Shown here: positions 52,318-61,367 of the stretch, piece by piece
How the letters are laid out: each line of letters starts with the position of its first letter
Position numbering within the stretch: position 1 is the stretch's first letter
From: Mycobacterium scrofulaceum
GTDB taxonomy: Bacteria; Actinomycetota; Actinomycetes; Mycobacteriales; Mycobacteriaceae
Length of the DNA: 64,000 nucleotides
Reading direction: 5' to 3'
Assembly: GCF_001667885.1 (NCBI RefSeq)
Contig: NZ_LZJW01000075.1
Location: 186,001-250,000 of the forward strand
Position numbers and translations under genes: made by a program
The notes under the pieces: model-generated
The model's database searches: none
Told to the model about the DNA's origin: nothing
Seen by the model: the letters and a program-made list of their open reading frames with translations, nothing else

Positions 52318-53207
52318 TGTCCGAAGTAGTGGCCGGCGTCGAGGTCCTCGAGCAGCCCGGCGTGTTCGGGCCGCCAACCCAGCACCTTCTGTGTCAGCTC
52401 GCTCGACGTCGGGTTGTCCAGGGCCGCGAAGAGCGCCAGAAATCCGAAATGCCCGGCATTTTCGGCGGGAATGCTCACCGTCGGCACACCCAGATGCCGT
52501 CCGATGACGCCCGCGATATCGCGGAACGGCACGCCTTCGTCGGCCACCCCGTGGAAACGGCTTCCCGCGGGCGCGTTTTCGAGAGCGAGAAGGTAAAGGT
52601 GCGCGGCGTCGAGGGTGTGAACCCCAGGCCACCGGTTGGTCCCATCGCCGAGATAGGCGGAGACGCCGGTGTCGCGGGCGGTGTTGATCAGGTGGTGGGC
52701 GAAGCCGTGGTGGTCGAGGTCGCTGTGGACCAACGGGGACAACCGAATGACCGACGACCGCACTCCCCGTTCGGCCAGTGCGATCACCGCGTTCTCCGAG
52801 TCGACGCGCGGTCCGCTGGCCAGCGTGTCGTGCTCGGTTGCGACGCCGCCCTGGCCCAAGAGCGAGAGCAGAAGGGTTCCCGAGGTGCTGACGAAGGGTC
52901 GGTCGGAACCGACAAGCGCCTCCCCGATGGCCTCGACGGCGCGCAGATCCGTTTCGGCCGCGGCCAGGAAGTCGTCGAAATCGTGTTTGAAAGCGAGGTG
53001 GATGACGCCGTCGGAGGCCGCCGCGGCCGAGCGTAAACCGTCGAGATCGTCGAGGTCACCCCGGTGCACTTTCGCGCCCTTGGCCTGCAGCGTGGCTGCG
53101 GACTCGTCCGACCGGGCCAAACCGGTCACCTGGTGCCCGGCCTTGAGCAGTTCGTCGACGACGGCCGAACCGATGTGTCCGCTCGCGCCCGTCACAAAGA
53201 CATGCAT
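52314..53207 (-). CDS. NAD-dependent epimerase/dehydratase-family (extended SDR-like) protein
   Basis: 297 aa; ATG behind AAAGGG. N-terminal VTGASGHIGSAV is the Rossmann motif and LARSDESAATLQAKG the NADP-binding strand end. The YxxxK of classical extended SDRs is not evident (the region reads VDSENAVIALAERG), as in some related family members. Divergent from a LysR gene that likely controls it. Confidence 0.88.
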   Translation of the reverse strand: MHVFVTGASGHIGSAVVDELLKAGHQVTGLARSDESAATLQAKGAKVHRGDLDDLDGLRSAAAASDGVIHLAFKHDFDDFLAAAETDLRAVEAIGEALVGSDRPFVSTSGTLLLSLLGQGGVATEHDTLASGPRVDSENAVIALAERGVRSSVIRLSPLVHSDLDHHGFAHHLINTARDTGVSAYLGDGTNRWPGVHTLDAAHLYLLALENAPAGSRFHGVADEGVPFRDIAGVIGRHLGVPTVSIPAENAGHFGFLALFAALDNPTSSELTQKVLGWRPEHAGLLEDLDAGHYFGQ

Positions 53208-53372
53208 GAATGATCCCTTTCGTTGCGCGGTGTTCGCGACTTCCAGTCAACGATCGCGCGGCTTCAGCTGTCCAAGACCTGTTCCATATGGCGCGATACC
53301 GGATCGGCATCATGGCCGCTCACACGCACTTTGCGCGGCCCAGCGGACCGATAGCAGCGTTACACTGCTGGC

Positions 53373-54275
53373 ATGACCGAAAAGGCACCGCCGGTGATCG
53401 ATCTCGACCTGCGGCTGGTCGGGTATTTCGTCGTGGTCGCCGAACAGCGGCACTTCGGCCGAGCCGCGAGCGCGCTGCGGGTCGCGCAGCCCTCGTTGAG
53501 CCGGCAGATTCGCCGGCTCGAGCAGCAGCTGGGCGTGCGGCTGCTGGACCGCACACCGCAGGGAACCAAACTCACCGAGGCGGGCGAAGTGTTTCTGCCG
53601 CGCGCCAAGGCCCTGCTGCGCTCGGCCGCACAAGCCGCCGCCCAGGCCCGGGCCGCCGCCCAGCCCAGTCGGATCGCGATCGGATATACCACCGGGATGA
53701 TCGTCACCCCCGCGGTTCGTGAGATGCGCCGCGAACACCCGGACGCCGAAGTTCAAGTCTCGCACCTGGATTGGGACCAGGCCCTGGACGCGTTGCTCGG
53801 TCACCGGGTGGACGCGGTGGTGAGCCGCCTGCCGTTCCCAACCGACGGGCTGCATGTGACGGTCCTGTATGACGAGCCGCGGGTGCTGGCGGTCCCCATC
53901 GACCACCGGCTGGCGGGGCGGGAATCGGTCACCCTCGACGACATCGCCAACGAGCCGATGCCGCGGGTGCGCCATTCCGATCCCGCTTGGAGCGCGTACT
54001 GGCGCATCGACCCCCGGCCCGACGGGCGCCGGGCGCCGGACGGCCCCTTCATCGACGCGCTCGAGGACAAGTTCGAACTCATCGCCTCGGGGCAGGCAGT
54101 CGCCATTACGGCGGGCTTTCACGGCTACAGCTTGCGGCCGGACATCACCACGGTCCCGCTGGAAGGGGTCGAGCCCAGCCACGTCGTGCTGGCGACGCGC
54201 GCCGGCGACCGCAGCAGGTTGGTGGCGGCTTTCCGCAAGCTCGCCGAAGCTCATCTCACGGGTCCGGGCGGCTGA
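53373..54275 (+). CDS. LysR-family transcriptional regulator
   Basis: 300 aa. Winged-helix domain ~15-75: FGRAASALRVAQPSLSRQIR, LEQQLGVRLLDRTPQG. Effector-binding domain begins near 100 (RIAIGYTTGMIVTPAVREM). Divergent from the epimerase/LLM operon over a 165-nt gap, the classical LysR arrangement. I could not fix a unique T-N11-A box by eye. Its end is followed by two tandem hairpins. Confidence 0.92.
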   Translation: MTEKAPPVIDLDLRLVGYFVVVAEQRHFGRAASALRVAQPSLSRQIRRLEQQLGVRLLDRTPQGTKLTEAGEVFLPRAKALLRSAAQAAAQARAAAQPSRIAIGYTTGMIVTPAVREMRREHPDAEVQVSHLDWDQALDALLGHRVDAVVSRLPFPTDGLHVTVLYDEPRVLAVPIDHRLAGRESVTLDDIANEPMPRVRHSDPAWSAYWRIDPRPDGRRAPDGPFIDALEDKFELIASGQAVAITAGFHGYSLRPDITTVPLEGVEPSHVVLATRAGDRSRLVAAFRKLAEAHLTGPGG

Positions 54276-54278
54276 CGC

Positions 54279-54335
54279 CGAACGTGAAAGTAGGTTCACG
54301 CTCGAGTGCGAACGTGAAAGTAGGTTCACGCTCGC
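54279..54335. terminator. Two tandem copies of a hairpin (30-bp period)
   Basis: Hairpin 1 spans 54279-54304 and hairpin 2 spans 54308-54335. Each has stem CGTGAA/TTCACG extended by GCGA/TCGC across one mismatch, loop AGTAGG. The second overlaps the CoA-transferase stop codon (54326-54328). They sit between convergent genes and probably terminate both. The direct duplication of a whole terminator is unusual. Confidence 0.78.
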
Positions 54336-55381
54336 GGGGGCGGGTTCAGAGGTAGCGCCGGCGGTGGCCGATAGTCGGGCTCGAAACCCGACACGTGGAT
54401 GGGGCTGCCGACCAGGCGGAAATCACCCGCCGTCACAACCACTTCCGGCGTCGCCTCGAGCGCCTCGGGAAGCGTCCTGACGGCCGCCGCAGGCACCCCG
54501 AGCGGACGCAGCCGGCGTTCCCACCCGGCGGCAGTGTCGGTCGCCAGCATCGCCGCGACGACGGCCAGCACCTCGTCGCGGCGGGACACCCGTTCGGCCA
54601 TCGTCTCAAACCCGCCGATGCCCGCCTCGGTGGCGAACGACTTCCAGAAGCCGTCGTGCGTGATGAACAGCGCCAAATAACCTTCGGCGGTCGGAAAGAG
54701 CTGAGCCGGAACGTAATACGAGTGCGCGCCATACGGACGCCGCTGCGGCTCGACACCGTCATTGAGGTAGGCGGACGCGTGATAGTTCAGCTGCGACAGC
54801 ATCACGTCGCGCAGCGAAACGTCGACCTGTCCCCCGGTGCCGGAGACGACCTTCGCCAGCAAGCCCAGCGCCGCGGTCATCCCGGTCGAGTTGTCGGCCG
54901 ACGAATAACCGGGCAGCGTCGGAGGCCCGTCCGGGTCACCGGTCAAGGCGGCGGTGCCGACGCCCGCCTGCACCACGTAATCGAAGGCCGGATCGTCACC
55001 GCCGTAGAGGCCGAATCCGGTGATCGCGACGCACACGATCCGCTCGTTGTGCCGCCGCAATCTGTCATAGGTCAAGCCGAGCCGGCGGATCGCCGATGGC
55101 TTCAAGTTCACCAGCAGCGCATGGGATTCGGCCACCAGCTCACCTAGCCGTTGCTGCCCGAGCTCGGAGTTCAGGTCGAGGCAGATGCTCGACTTGTTGC
55201 GGTTGAGGCTGGCGAAGTAGCTGGGCCCGACCCCACGGGAGATCTCGCCGCCACGCGGCTCGATCTTGGTGACCTCGGCGCCCAGATCGGCCAGCAGCAT
55301 GGTGGCATACGGTCCCGCCAGCATGGTGCCCACCTCGAGGATACGTATGCCCGCCAGCGGGCCAGCGTTCTTTGCGGTCAA
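54326..55381 (-). CDS. CaiB/BaiF family III CoA-transferase
   Basis: 351 aa, TTG 55381 overlapping the LLM stop (TTGA). N-terminal LAGIRILEVGTMLAGPYATMLLADLGAEVTKIEP is the CoA-binding Rossmann part. The catalytic Asp is kept in SSADNSTGM (compare GDPNAGM in the other CoA-transferase). It is slightly short at the C-terminus. Last gene of the mutase operon, so it may activate the acid that the mutase rearranges or exchange CoA with its product. Confidence 0.92.
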   Translation of the reverse strand: MTAKNAGPLAGIRILEVGTMLAGPYATMLLADLGAEVTKIEPRGGEISRGVGPSYFASLNRNKSSICLDLNSELGQQRLGELVAESHALLVNLKPSAIRRLGLTYDRLRRHNERIVCVAITGFGLYGGDDPAFDYVVQAGVGTAALTGDPDGPPTLPGYSSADNSTGMTAALGLLAKVVSGTGGQVDVSLRDVMLSQLNYHASAYLNDGVEPQRRPYGAHSYYVPAQLFPTAEGYLALFITHDGFWKSFATEAGIGGFETMAERVSRRDEVLAVVAAMLATDTAAGWERRLRPLGVPAAAVRTLPEALEATPEVVVTAGDFRLVGSPIHVSGFEPDYRPPPALPLNPPPRA

Positions 55382-56334
55382 CGCAATTCCGTTGCGAGGG
55401 CTGCGATCATCTCACGCGTGCGGCGTTTGGAGGCGACCAGCTCGTCGCGGGTGTCGCCGATGGGCAGCAGTCGCACCGACAAGTCGGTCACGCCGGCGTC
55501 GGCGAAGCGCCGCATCCGGGTGAGGATCGCCTGCTCGTCGCCGGCCGCACACAGGTCACCGACATCACGCGCGTCGCCGCGTTCCAGCAGGCGCTGGTAG
55601 TTGGGCGACACCTCGGCCTCGCCCAGGATGCGGTTGGCCCGCTCCTTGGCCTCCTCGACTCGCGCCGGCTCACAGAGGCATACCGGGATGCCGGCGACGA
55701 TCCGTGGCGCGGGGCGCCCGGCATCCGCCGCGGCCTTGGTGATCTTGGGCGCGATGTGGTCTCCGATCGCCCGCTCGTCGGCCATCCACAACACGGTGCC
55801 GTCGGCGAGTTCACCGGCCAGTTGCAGCATCACGGGACCCAGGGCGGCGACCAGAACCGGCATCGGAGTATCGGCCCCGATCACCAGCGGATTGTGCACC
55901 GTGAACGAATCGTTCTCCACGTCAACCGGTCCCGGCCCGGCAAGGGCGGCGTTGAGGACCTGCAGGTAGTCGCGGGTGTAGGCGGCGGGCTTTTCATACG
56001 GCAGGCCGAGCATGTCCCGAATGATCCAGTGGTGCGACGGCCCGACGCCCAGCGCCAGTCGCCCGCCGGTCACGGCGTGCGTCGAGAGCGCTTGGCGGGC
56101 AAGGGCGATCGGATGCTGGGCCTGCAGCGGAACCACGGCGGTGCCGAGCTCGATCCGTGAGCTGTGCGCGGCCATCAGCGACACCATGGTCAGGCAGTCG
56201 AAATCGTCGGGAACCTGCGGCATCCATGCGGTGTCCAGACCCGCGGATTCGGCCCACTCGATATCGGAGGCCAGCTTGTGCACCTTGCGGGCCATCTCGC
56301 CGCGCTCGGCGCCGATCATCACTCCGACGCGCAC
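55378..56334 (-). CDS. LLM-class F420-dependent oxidoreductase
   Basis: 318 aa from GTG 56334 behind GGAGG, overlapping the B12-subunit gene by 16 nt. VRVGVMIGAERGEM, ELGTAVVPLQAQHPIALARQA and GGRLALGVGPSHHWII are typical of mycobacterial F420-dependent LLM proteins. Its insertion between mutase and CoA-transferase genes suggests a redox step on the rearranged acyl chain. Confidence 0.9.
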   Translation of the reverse strand: MRVGVMIGAERGEMARKVHKLASDIEWAESAGLDTAWMPQVPDDFDCLTMVSLMAAHSSRIELGTAVVPLQAQHPIALARQALSTHAVTGGRLALGVGPSHHWIIRDMLGLPYEKPAAYTRDYLQVLNAALAGPGPVDVENDSFTVHNPLVIGADTPMPVLVAALGPVMLQLAGELADGTVLWMADERAIGDHIAPKITKAAADAGRPAPRIVAGIPVCLCEPARVEEAKERANRILGEAEVSPNYQRLLERGDARDVGDLCAAGDEQAILTRMRRFADAGVTDLSVRLLPIGDTRDELVASKRRTREMIAALATELR

Positions 56335-56741
56335 TGGTCCTCCATGGGTTCGGGGGTGCCGGTCAGCGCGCGGATCTCGCGCACCAGCACGTCGAGCGGT
56401 GTTCCGGTGGGGAAAACCGCTGCGGCGCCGGCGGATAGCAGCTTGGGCACGTCGGCGTGCGGAATGGTTCCGCCGACCACGACGGCGATGTCCGCGGCGT
56501 CGGCGGCCCGCAGGGCCTCGATGGTGCGTGCGGTGAGCGCGAGGTGGGCACCGGACAGGATGCTCAACCCGACGACCGCCACGTCCTCCTGGACGGCGAT
56601 CGAGGCGATGTCCTCGATGCGCTGCCGGATGCCGGTGTAGATCACCTCGAAGCCGGCGTCGCGCAGGGTGCGGGCGACGATTTTGGCGCCGCGGTCGTGC
56701 CCATCCAGGCCAGGCTTGGCGACCAGAATCCGGGGTGCCAC
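56319..56741 (-). CDS. Cobalamin-binding small subunit of acyl-CoA mutase
   Basis: 140 aa from GTG 56741, sharing one base with the large-subunit stop (TAGTG). B12 motif D13-G-H15-DR-G18 places the lower axial histidine, followed by SILSGAH and VVGGTIP. This is the stand-alone B12 domain of split mutases such as IcmB and archaeal methylmalonyl-CoA mutase. Confidence 0.95.
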   Translation of the reverse strand: MAPRILVAKPGLDGHDRGAKIVARTLRDAGFEVIYTGIRQRIEDIASIAVQEDVAVVGLSILSGAHLALTARTIEALRAADAADIAVVVGGTIPHADVPKLLSAGAAAVFPTGTPLDVLVREIRALTGTPEPMEDQCASE

Positions 56742-58318
56742 TAGAACACCACCGGTTGCTGGAACTCGCCCCATACCGCCTTGAGCGCGGAGACCATTTC
56801 ACCGACCGTGCAGTAGGCGTTCGCGCACTCGATGAGGTTGTGCATCAGATTGTCGCCCCCTTCAGCGGCACGTGAGAGTGCCGCCAGACTGGCTTTGACT
56901 GTGGCCGAATCCCTTTCGGCCTTGACCTTCGAAAGCCGCTTGAGCTGAAGGTCGCGCCCTTCGGCGTCGAGCTCATAGGTGACGACGTCGTGTTCCGGCT
57001 CTTCGGTCATGAATCTGTTCACGCCGACTACCGGGCGGGCCCCGGATTCGATGTCCTGGTGGACCTTGAATGCCTCGTCGGCGATCAGACCCTGCAGATA
57101 GCCGTCCTCGATCGCGTGGACCATTCCGCCATGCCGGTCCAGGTCGGACATGATCTCGACGATGCGCGCCTCGGTCGCGTCGGTCAGCGCCTCCACGAAG
57201 TAGGAGCCCCCAAGCGGGTCGGCGACGCTGGCCACGCCGGTTTCGTGCGCGAGGATCTGCTGGGTGCGCAGTGCCAGTGTCGTGGTTTCCTCGGTGGGCA
57301 GGGCGAACGGCTCGTCCCAGGCCGCGGTGAACATCGACTGGACACCGCCCAGCACCGCGGCCATCGCCTCATAGGCCACCCGGACGATGTTGTTGTGGGC
57401 CTGCGGCGCATACAGCGAGGCGCCGCCGCAGACGCAGCCGAACCGGAACATGGCCGCCTTGTCCGTCGTCGCCCCGTAGCGCTCCTTCACTATGGTGGCC
57501 CAACGCCGCCGTCCCGCACGGTATTTGGCGATCTCCTCGAAGAAGTCGCCGTGGGTGTAGAAGAAGAACGAGATCTGCGGCGCGAACTGATCGATCGTCA
57601 TCCGGCCGCGCTCGACCACGGTGTCGCAGTAGGTCACCCCGTCGGCCAGGGTGAACGCCATCTCTTGCACCGCGTTGGCCCCCGCGTCGCGGAAGTGTGC
57701 CCCCGCCACCGAAATCGCGTTGAATCTCGGCACCTCGGCGGCGCAGAACTCGATGGTGTCGGCGATCAGGCGCAGGGACGGCTCCGGCGGCCAGATCCAG
57801 GTCCCGCGCGAGGCGTACTCCTTGAGGATGTCGTTCTGGATGGTCCCGGTGAGCTTGGCTCGCGGTATTCCTTTTTTCTCGGCGGCGGCGACGTAGAACG
57901 CCAGCAGGATCGCCGCCGTTCCGTTGATGGTCATGCTGGTGCTGAGCTTGTCCAGTGGGATGCCGTCGAACAGGATCTCGAAGTCGGCCAGCGTGTCGAC
58001 CGCGACGCCGACCCGGCCGACCTCCTCGCCGAACTCGGGATCGTCGGAGTCGTACCCGCACTGGGTGGGCAGGTCGAGCGCCACCGACAGCCCGGTCCCG
58101 CCCTGCTCCAGCAGGTAGCGGTACCGACGATTGGATTCCTCGGCGGTGCCGAACCCCGAGTATTGGCGGAAGGTCCAGAGCTTGCCCCGGTAGCCGGACG
58201 CGAAATTACCCCGGGTGAAGGGAAACTCCCCCGGCTGCGGAGGCTCCGCGCTGACGTCCGCCGGCCCATAGACCGGCTGCAACGGAATACCTGACGGAGT
58301 GTGGGCCGTATTATCCAT
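56741..58318 (-). CDS. Adenosylcobalamin-dependent acyl-CoA mutase, large subunit
   Basis: 525 aa from ATG 58318. TIM-barrel catalytic subunit: RQYSGFGTAEESN with Y53, ALDLPTQCGYDSDDP, GTIQNDILKEYASRGTW with R171, GAHFRDAGAN with H208. Y53 and R171 align with Tyr89 and Arg207 of methylmalonyl-CoA mutase, which bind the substrate carboxylate; isobutyryl-CoA mutases carry Phe and Gln there. This favours a carboxylated (malonyl-type) acyl-CoA. Tightly coupled to the small subunit; MeaB-type chaperone is 14 kb away. Confidence 0.93.
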   Translation of the reverse strand: MDNTAHTPSGIPLQPVYGPADVSAEPPQPGEFPFTRGNFASGYRGKLWTFRQYSGFGTAEESNRRYRYLLEQGGTGLSVALDLPTQCGYDSDDPEFGEEVGRVGVAVDTLADFEILFDGIPLDKLSTSMTINGTAAILLAFYVAAAEKKGIPRAKLTGTIQNDILKEYASRGTWIWPPEPSLRLIADTIEFCAAEVPRFNAISVAGAHFRDAGANAVQEMAFTLADGVTYCDTVVERGRMTIDQFAPQISFFFYTHGDFFEEIAKYRAGRRRWATIVKERYGATTDKAAMFRFGCVCGGASLYAPQAHNNIVRVAYEAMAAVLGGVQSMFTAAWDEPFALPTEETTTLALRTQQILAHETGVASVADPLGGSYFVEALTDATEARIVEIMSDLDRHGGMVHAIEDGYLQGLIADEAFKVHQDIESGARPVVGVNRFMTEEPEHDVVTYELDAEGRDLQLKRLSKVKAERDSATVKASLAALSRAAEGGDNLMHNLIECANAYCTVGEMVSALKAVWGEFQQPVVF

Positions 58319-58391
58319 CGGTGAATAACGTACTTGCAAAAAAAGAGAATGCCAATACCATGCGCCTGAGCTGGGCAGACACCGCCTGGCG

Positions 58392-59675
58392 TCAGCCATC
58401 CCCCAGCGATGTGCCCCTCGTTTCGGGCAGCAGGTACGTACTGGCGAGGCTGATCAGGACGAGAACGGCCATCATGGCTCCGATGGCCCCGCCGCCGTAG
58501 CGCGTCAGCACAGGCCCCGCGACGATCGGTGGCACGGCGCCGCCGACGATGCCGGCCAGGTTGAGCGACAGCCCGGCTCCGGTGTAGCGATACCGCGTCG
58601 GGAACAGCTCCGGGATGAACGACGACATGGGTGCATACGCGATCCCCGCGATGGCGTAGATCCCGACAATGACCCCCGCGAACACGGCGCTGTTGCGAGT
58701 GTCGATCAGCGGAATGACGGCGAACGACCACGGCAACCCGACGGCCCATGCGCCGATCATCATCGGGCGGCGCCCCAGTCGGTCGCAGAGCGTGCCCGAC
58801 GTCACCACACCTACCGTCCACGCCGCCCCGCCCAGCATTCCCGCAACCAGAATCGGGTTGCGCGATAGGCCGGCGTGGCTATGGGCGTAGCTGGTCAGGT
58901 AGGTCCCCGCCATGAAGACGAAGGTGTAGACCGCAACGAAGCTGCCCGACGCGAGCAGTAGCCGCCCGGGCTGCAGGCGGATGACCTCGACGATGGGCGC
59001 CCGGGAACGCGTGCCGGTCGCCAATTGTGTTCGAAACACCGGGGTTTCCTCGATGTTGAGTCGTACGTACAGGGCGATGGCGATGAGCACGGCGCTCAGC
59101 AGGAACGGCACCCGCCATCCCCACCGCACGAACGCCGAACTCGCCTCGCCGATCGTGATGTTCACCACCAAGAACGTCAGGCTGGTGAGGAACAGCGCGA
59201 CGCCGACGCCCAGCGGGGTGAACATGCCATACCGGCCGCGCTTGGCGTCGGGCGCGTACTCGGCGCCCAGCAGCGCCGATCCGGCCCACTCACCGCCGAC
59301 GGCGAACCCCTGCAGCACACGCAGGGCCAGCACGATCAGCGGCGCGGCCACACCGATCGCGGCGGTCCCGGGAGTCAACCCGACGGCCACGGTCGACACT
59401 CCCATGATCAGCAACGTCGCCACCAACGTGGCCTTGCGGCCCAGGCGGTCGCCGAAGTGGCCGAACACCAACCCGCCCAATGGCCGAGACACGAACGCGG
59501 CCGCGAAGGTTCCCATCGAGGCGATGGTGGCCATGGTCTGACTCAGACCGGGGAAGAACACCGTGGGGAAGGTCAACGCCGCGGCGGTGCCGTAGATGTA
59601 GAAGTCGTAGAACTCGACGGCGGTGCCCACCATGCAGGCGGCGGCGATGCGTCGAGGGGACGGGGCCGGTTCCAT
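58392..59675 (-). CDS. MFS carrier, metabolite:H+ symporter (MHS) type
   Basis: 427 aa from ATG 59675 (an ATG at 59720 would add 15 polar residues). About 12 membrane helices. GTAVEFYDFYIYGTAAAL and GHFGDRLGRKATL are the MHS-family helix 1 and loop 2-3 signatures shared with shikimate, citrate and oxoglutarate symporters. It lies 73 nt upstream of the mutase and may import the organic acid the operon degrades. Confidence 0.92.
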   Translation of the reverse strand: MEPAPSPRRIAAACMVGTAVEFYDFYIYGTAAALTFPTVFFPGLSQTMATIASMGTFAAAFVSRPLGGLVFGHFGDRLGRKATLVATLLIMGVSTVAVGLTPGTAAIGVAAPLIVLALRVLQGFAVGGEWAGSALLGAEYAPDAKRGRYGMFTPLGVGVALFLTSLTFLVVNITIGEASSAFVRWGWRVPFLLSAVLIAIALYVRLNIEETPVFRTQLATGTRSRAPIVEVIRLQPGRLLLASGSFVAVYTFVFMAGTYLTSYAHSHAGLSRNPILVAGMLGGAAWTVGVVTSGTLCDRLGRRPMMIGAWAVGLPWSFAVIPLIDTRNSAVFAGVIVGIYAIAGIAYAPMSSFIPELFPTRYRYTGAGLSLNLAGIVGGAVPPIVAGPVLTRYGGGAIGAMMAVLVLISLASTYLLPETRGTSLGDG

Positions 59676-59763
59676 GGGATGGCAGCCTTCGGATCCGACA
59701 GCGGTCTTCTGGCTGCGCATCGGCCGATGCTACAAACCGTTGCGGTCGCCCGCAGCCGATGAG

Positions 59764-60576
59764 CTACGCCCGGCAGAGGATTTCGCCGTGCGGGAGGGCG
59801 ATCCAGCCGTCGGGGGCGGCCGCCCAGTCGCGCCACGCGGCGGAGATCTCCTCCAGCTGCGCACCGGTGGCCAGCCCCCACGCCAACAGGTCGCTCGCGA
59901 TCCGCGAGTGCAGTATTCGATCGGCCCACATGCCGCCCCACCACTCGCGCGTTGATGGGGTCGCGTAGCACCACACGCTGCCGGACGGCGTGATGTCGCC
60001 GAAGCCCGCCTGCTGGGCCCAGGACAGCAAGCGCCGGCCCGCGTCGGGCTCACCGCCGTTCGCACGAGCGGCCCGCTCGTAAAGGTCGCGCCACAGATCC
60101 AGCGCCGGCACTTGCGGGAACCAGATGAATCCCGCGTAATCGGCGTCGCGGGCCGCCACCAGTCCGCCGGGCGCGCACACTCTCCTCATCTCCCGCAGCG
60201 CCCCCACCGGATCGGCGACGTGCTGGAGCACCTGATGCGCGTGCACGACGTCGAATGTTCCGTCGGCGAAGTCGAGCCGGTGCACGTCGGCGGCGGCGAA
60301 TGAAACATTCGACAGGCCACGTCGCCCGACCTCGGCGCGGGCCGCGTCGAGAACGTCGGCCGACTGATCGACGGCCGTCACCGGCCCCGGTGCCACCCGG
60401 GCGGCGAGATCGGCCGTGATCGTGCCCGGCCCGCACCCGACGTCCAGGACCGACAGTCCCGATTTGAGGTGGGGCAGCAGATAGGCCGCGGAGTCCTCCG
60501 CGGTGCGTCGTTGGTGACTCCGCAGCACCGATTCGTGGTGGCCGTGCGTGTAGGTGGCCCCGCTGTCGCCGTTCAT
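59764..60576 (-). CDS. Class I SAM-dependent methyltransferase
   Basis: 270 aa. LDVGCGPGTITADLA is SAM motif I (about 43-57), followed by AVDQSADVL, FAAADVHRLDFADGTFDVVHA and the post-motif LREMRRVCAPGGLV: the UbiE/methyltransferase_11 pattern. Substrate not predictable. Single gene; ATG 60576 has a weak ribosome site. Confidence 0.9.
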   Translation of the reverse strand: MNGDSGATYTHGHHESVLRSHQRRTAEDSAAYLLPHLKSGLSVLDVGCGPGTITADLAARVAPGPVTAVDQSADVLDAARAEVGRRGLSNVSFAAADVHRLDFADGTFDVVHAHQVLQHVADPVGALREMRRVCAPGGLVAARDADYAGFIWFPQVPALDLWRDLYERAARANGGEPDAGRRLLSWAQQAGFGDITPSGSVWCYATPSTREWWGGMWADRILHSRIASDLLAWGLATGAQLEEISAAWRDWAAAPDGWIALPHGEILCRA

Positions 60577-60632
60577 GCCCGAAGCCTACGGGCTTCGATC
60601 ATATTATGAAACTTCTATCCCAATATATGAGA

Positions 60633-61325
60633 CTAGTCGACCGGCACGTTCAGGATCGGGCGGTCGACCGCGGCGCCTGGGCCATCGAAGTGCCACCACT
60701 CCCCCGAGTACGGCACCAACCCGCCGTATTTCATCGCATTTCGCAGCGCGGCCCGGTTCGCTTGCTCGTCGGCGCTGACGCCCTCGGTGGCGAAAGCGTT
60801 TGCGCGCGAGGAAAAATCGTCGAAGTCGGTGCCCATGTCGGCCAGGCAGAGCCCGTCCGCGTGGAGCCCGGACGCGCAGGGCTGCTGGGCCGTCGTGAAT
60901 GTCACGTCGACCGAGCGCCCCGACTCGTGGCTGTGCGCATACTGACCCGGCCGCGCGACCCAAGCCGGGTTGGGGACGACGTTGAACATCTTGACCTGCA
61001 CATCGTGCGGCCGATAACAGTCCCAGAACACCAGCAGGTGCCCCTGCGGGCGCAGCGCGGTCGCGGCCGTCGCCAACCCGGACGCCATCGACTGGTGCAC
61101 CAGACATCGGGCGTCGGATGGGTACAGCTGCGTGTGCGTGAAGTTGTTGGTCGTCGCGTAGCGCAGGTCGATGATGGCGTCGGGGACCGCGCTGCGGACA
61201 TCGACGAATCCGGCGGCGCGGGCCGCATCGCTCACCGGCGGAACGTCGGGACTCGCGTGCGCGGTCCCGACACCGAGCAGACTCGCGGCGAGCGCGAGCG
61301 CAAGGTTCGTGCGCAACAGTGGCAT
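60633..61325 (-). CDS. Secreted M15 D-Ala-D-Ala dipeptidase (VanX-like)
   Basis: 230 aa. Sec signal peptide at 1-24 (LALALAASLLGVGTAHA then S). Zinc motifs: SHESGRSVDVTF supplies the HxxxxxxD pair and EWWHFD the third ligand and catalytic Glu, as in VanX/DdpX. It should trim D-Ala-D-Ala from peptidoglycan precursors or recycle cell-wall dipeptides. Not tied to resistance here; no vanA/vanH genes are present. Unrelated to the catabolic operons. Confidence 0.9.
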   Translation of the reverse strand: MPLLRTNLALALAASLLGVGTAHASPDVPPVSDAARAAGFVDVRSAVPDAIIDLRYATTNNFTHTQLYPSDARCLVHQSMASGLATAATALRPQGHLLVFWDCYRPHDVQVKMFNVVPNPAWVARPGQYAHSHESGRSVDVTFTTAQQPCASGLHADGLCLADMGTDFDDFSSRANAFATEGVSADEQANRAALRNAMKYGGLVPYSGEWWHFDGPGAAVDRPILNVPVD

Positions 61326-61367
61326 CCGGTCATTGTCGCCGCCGGTCGCCGCGAGTTGCGGTAACTC

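Noticed and set aside
60577-60632. AT-rich 35-bp stretch between methyltransferase and dipeptidase genes
   Set aside because: It likely contains the methyltransferase promoter, but no inverted repeat or clear -35/-10 pair could be assigned.
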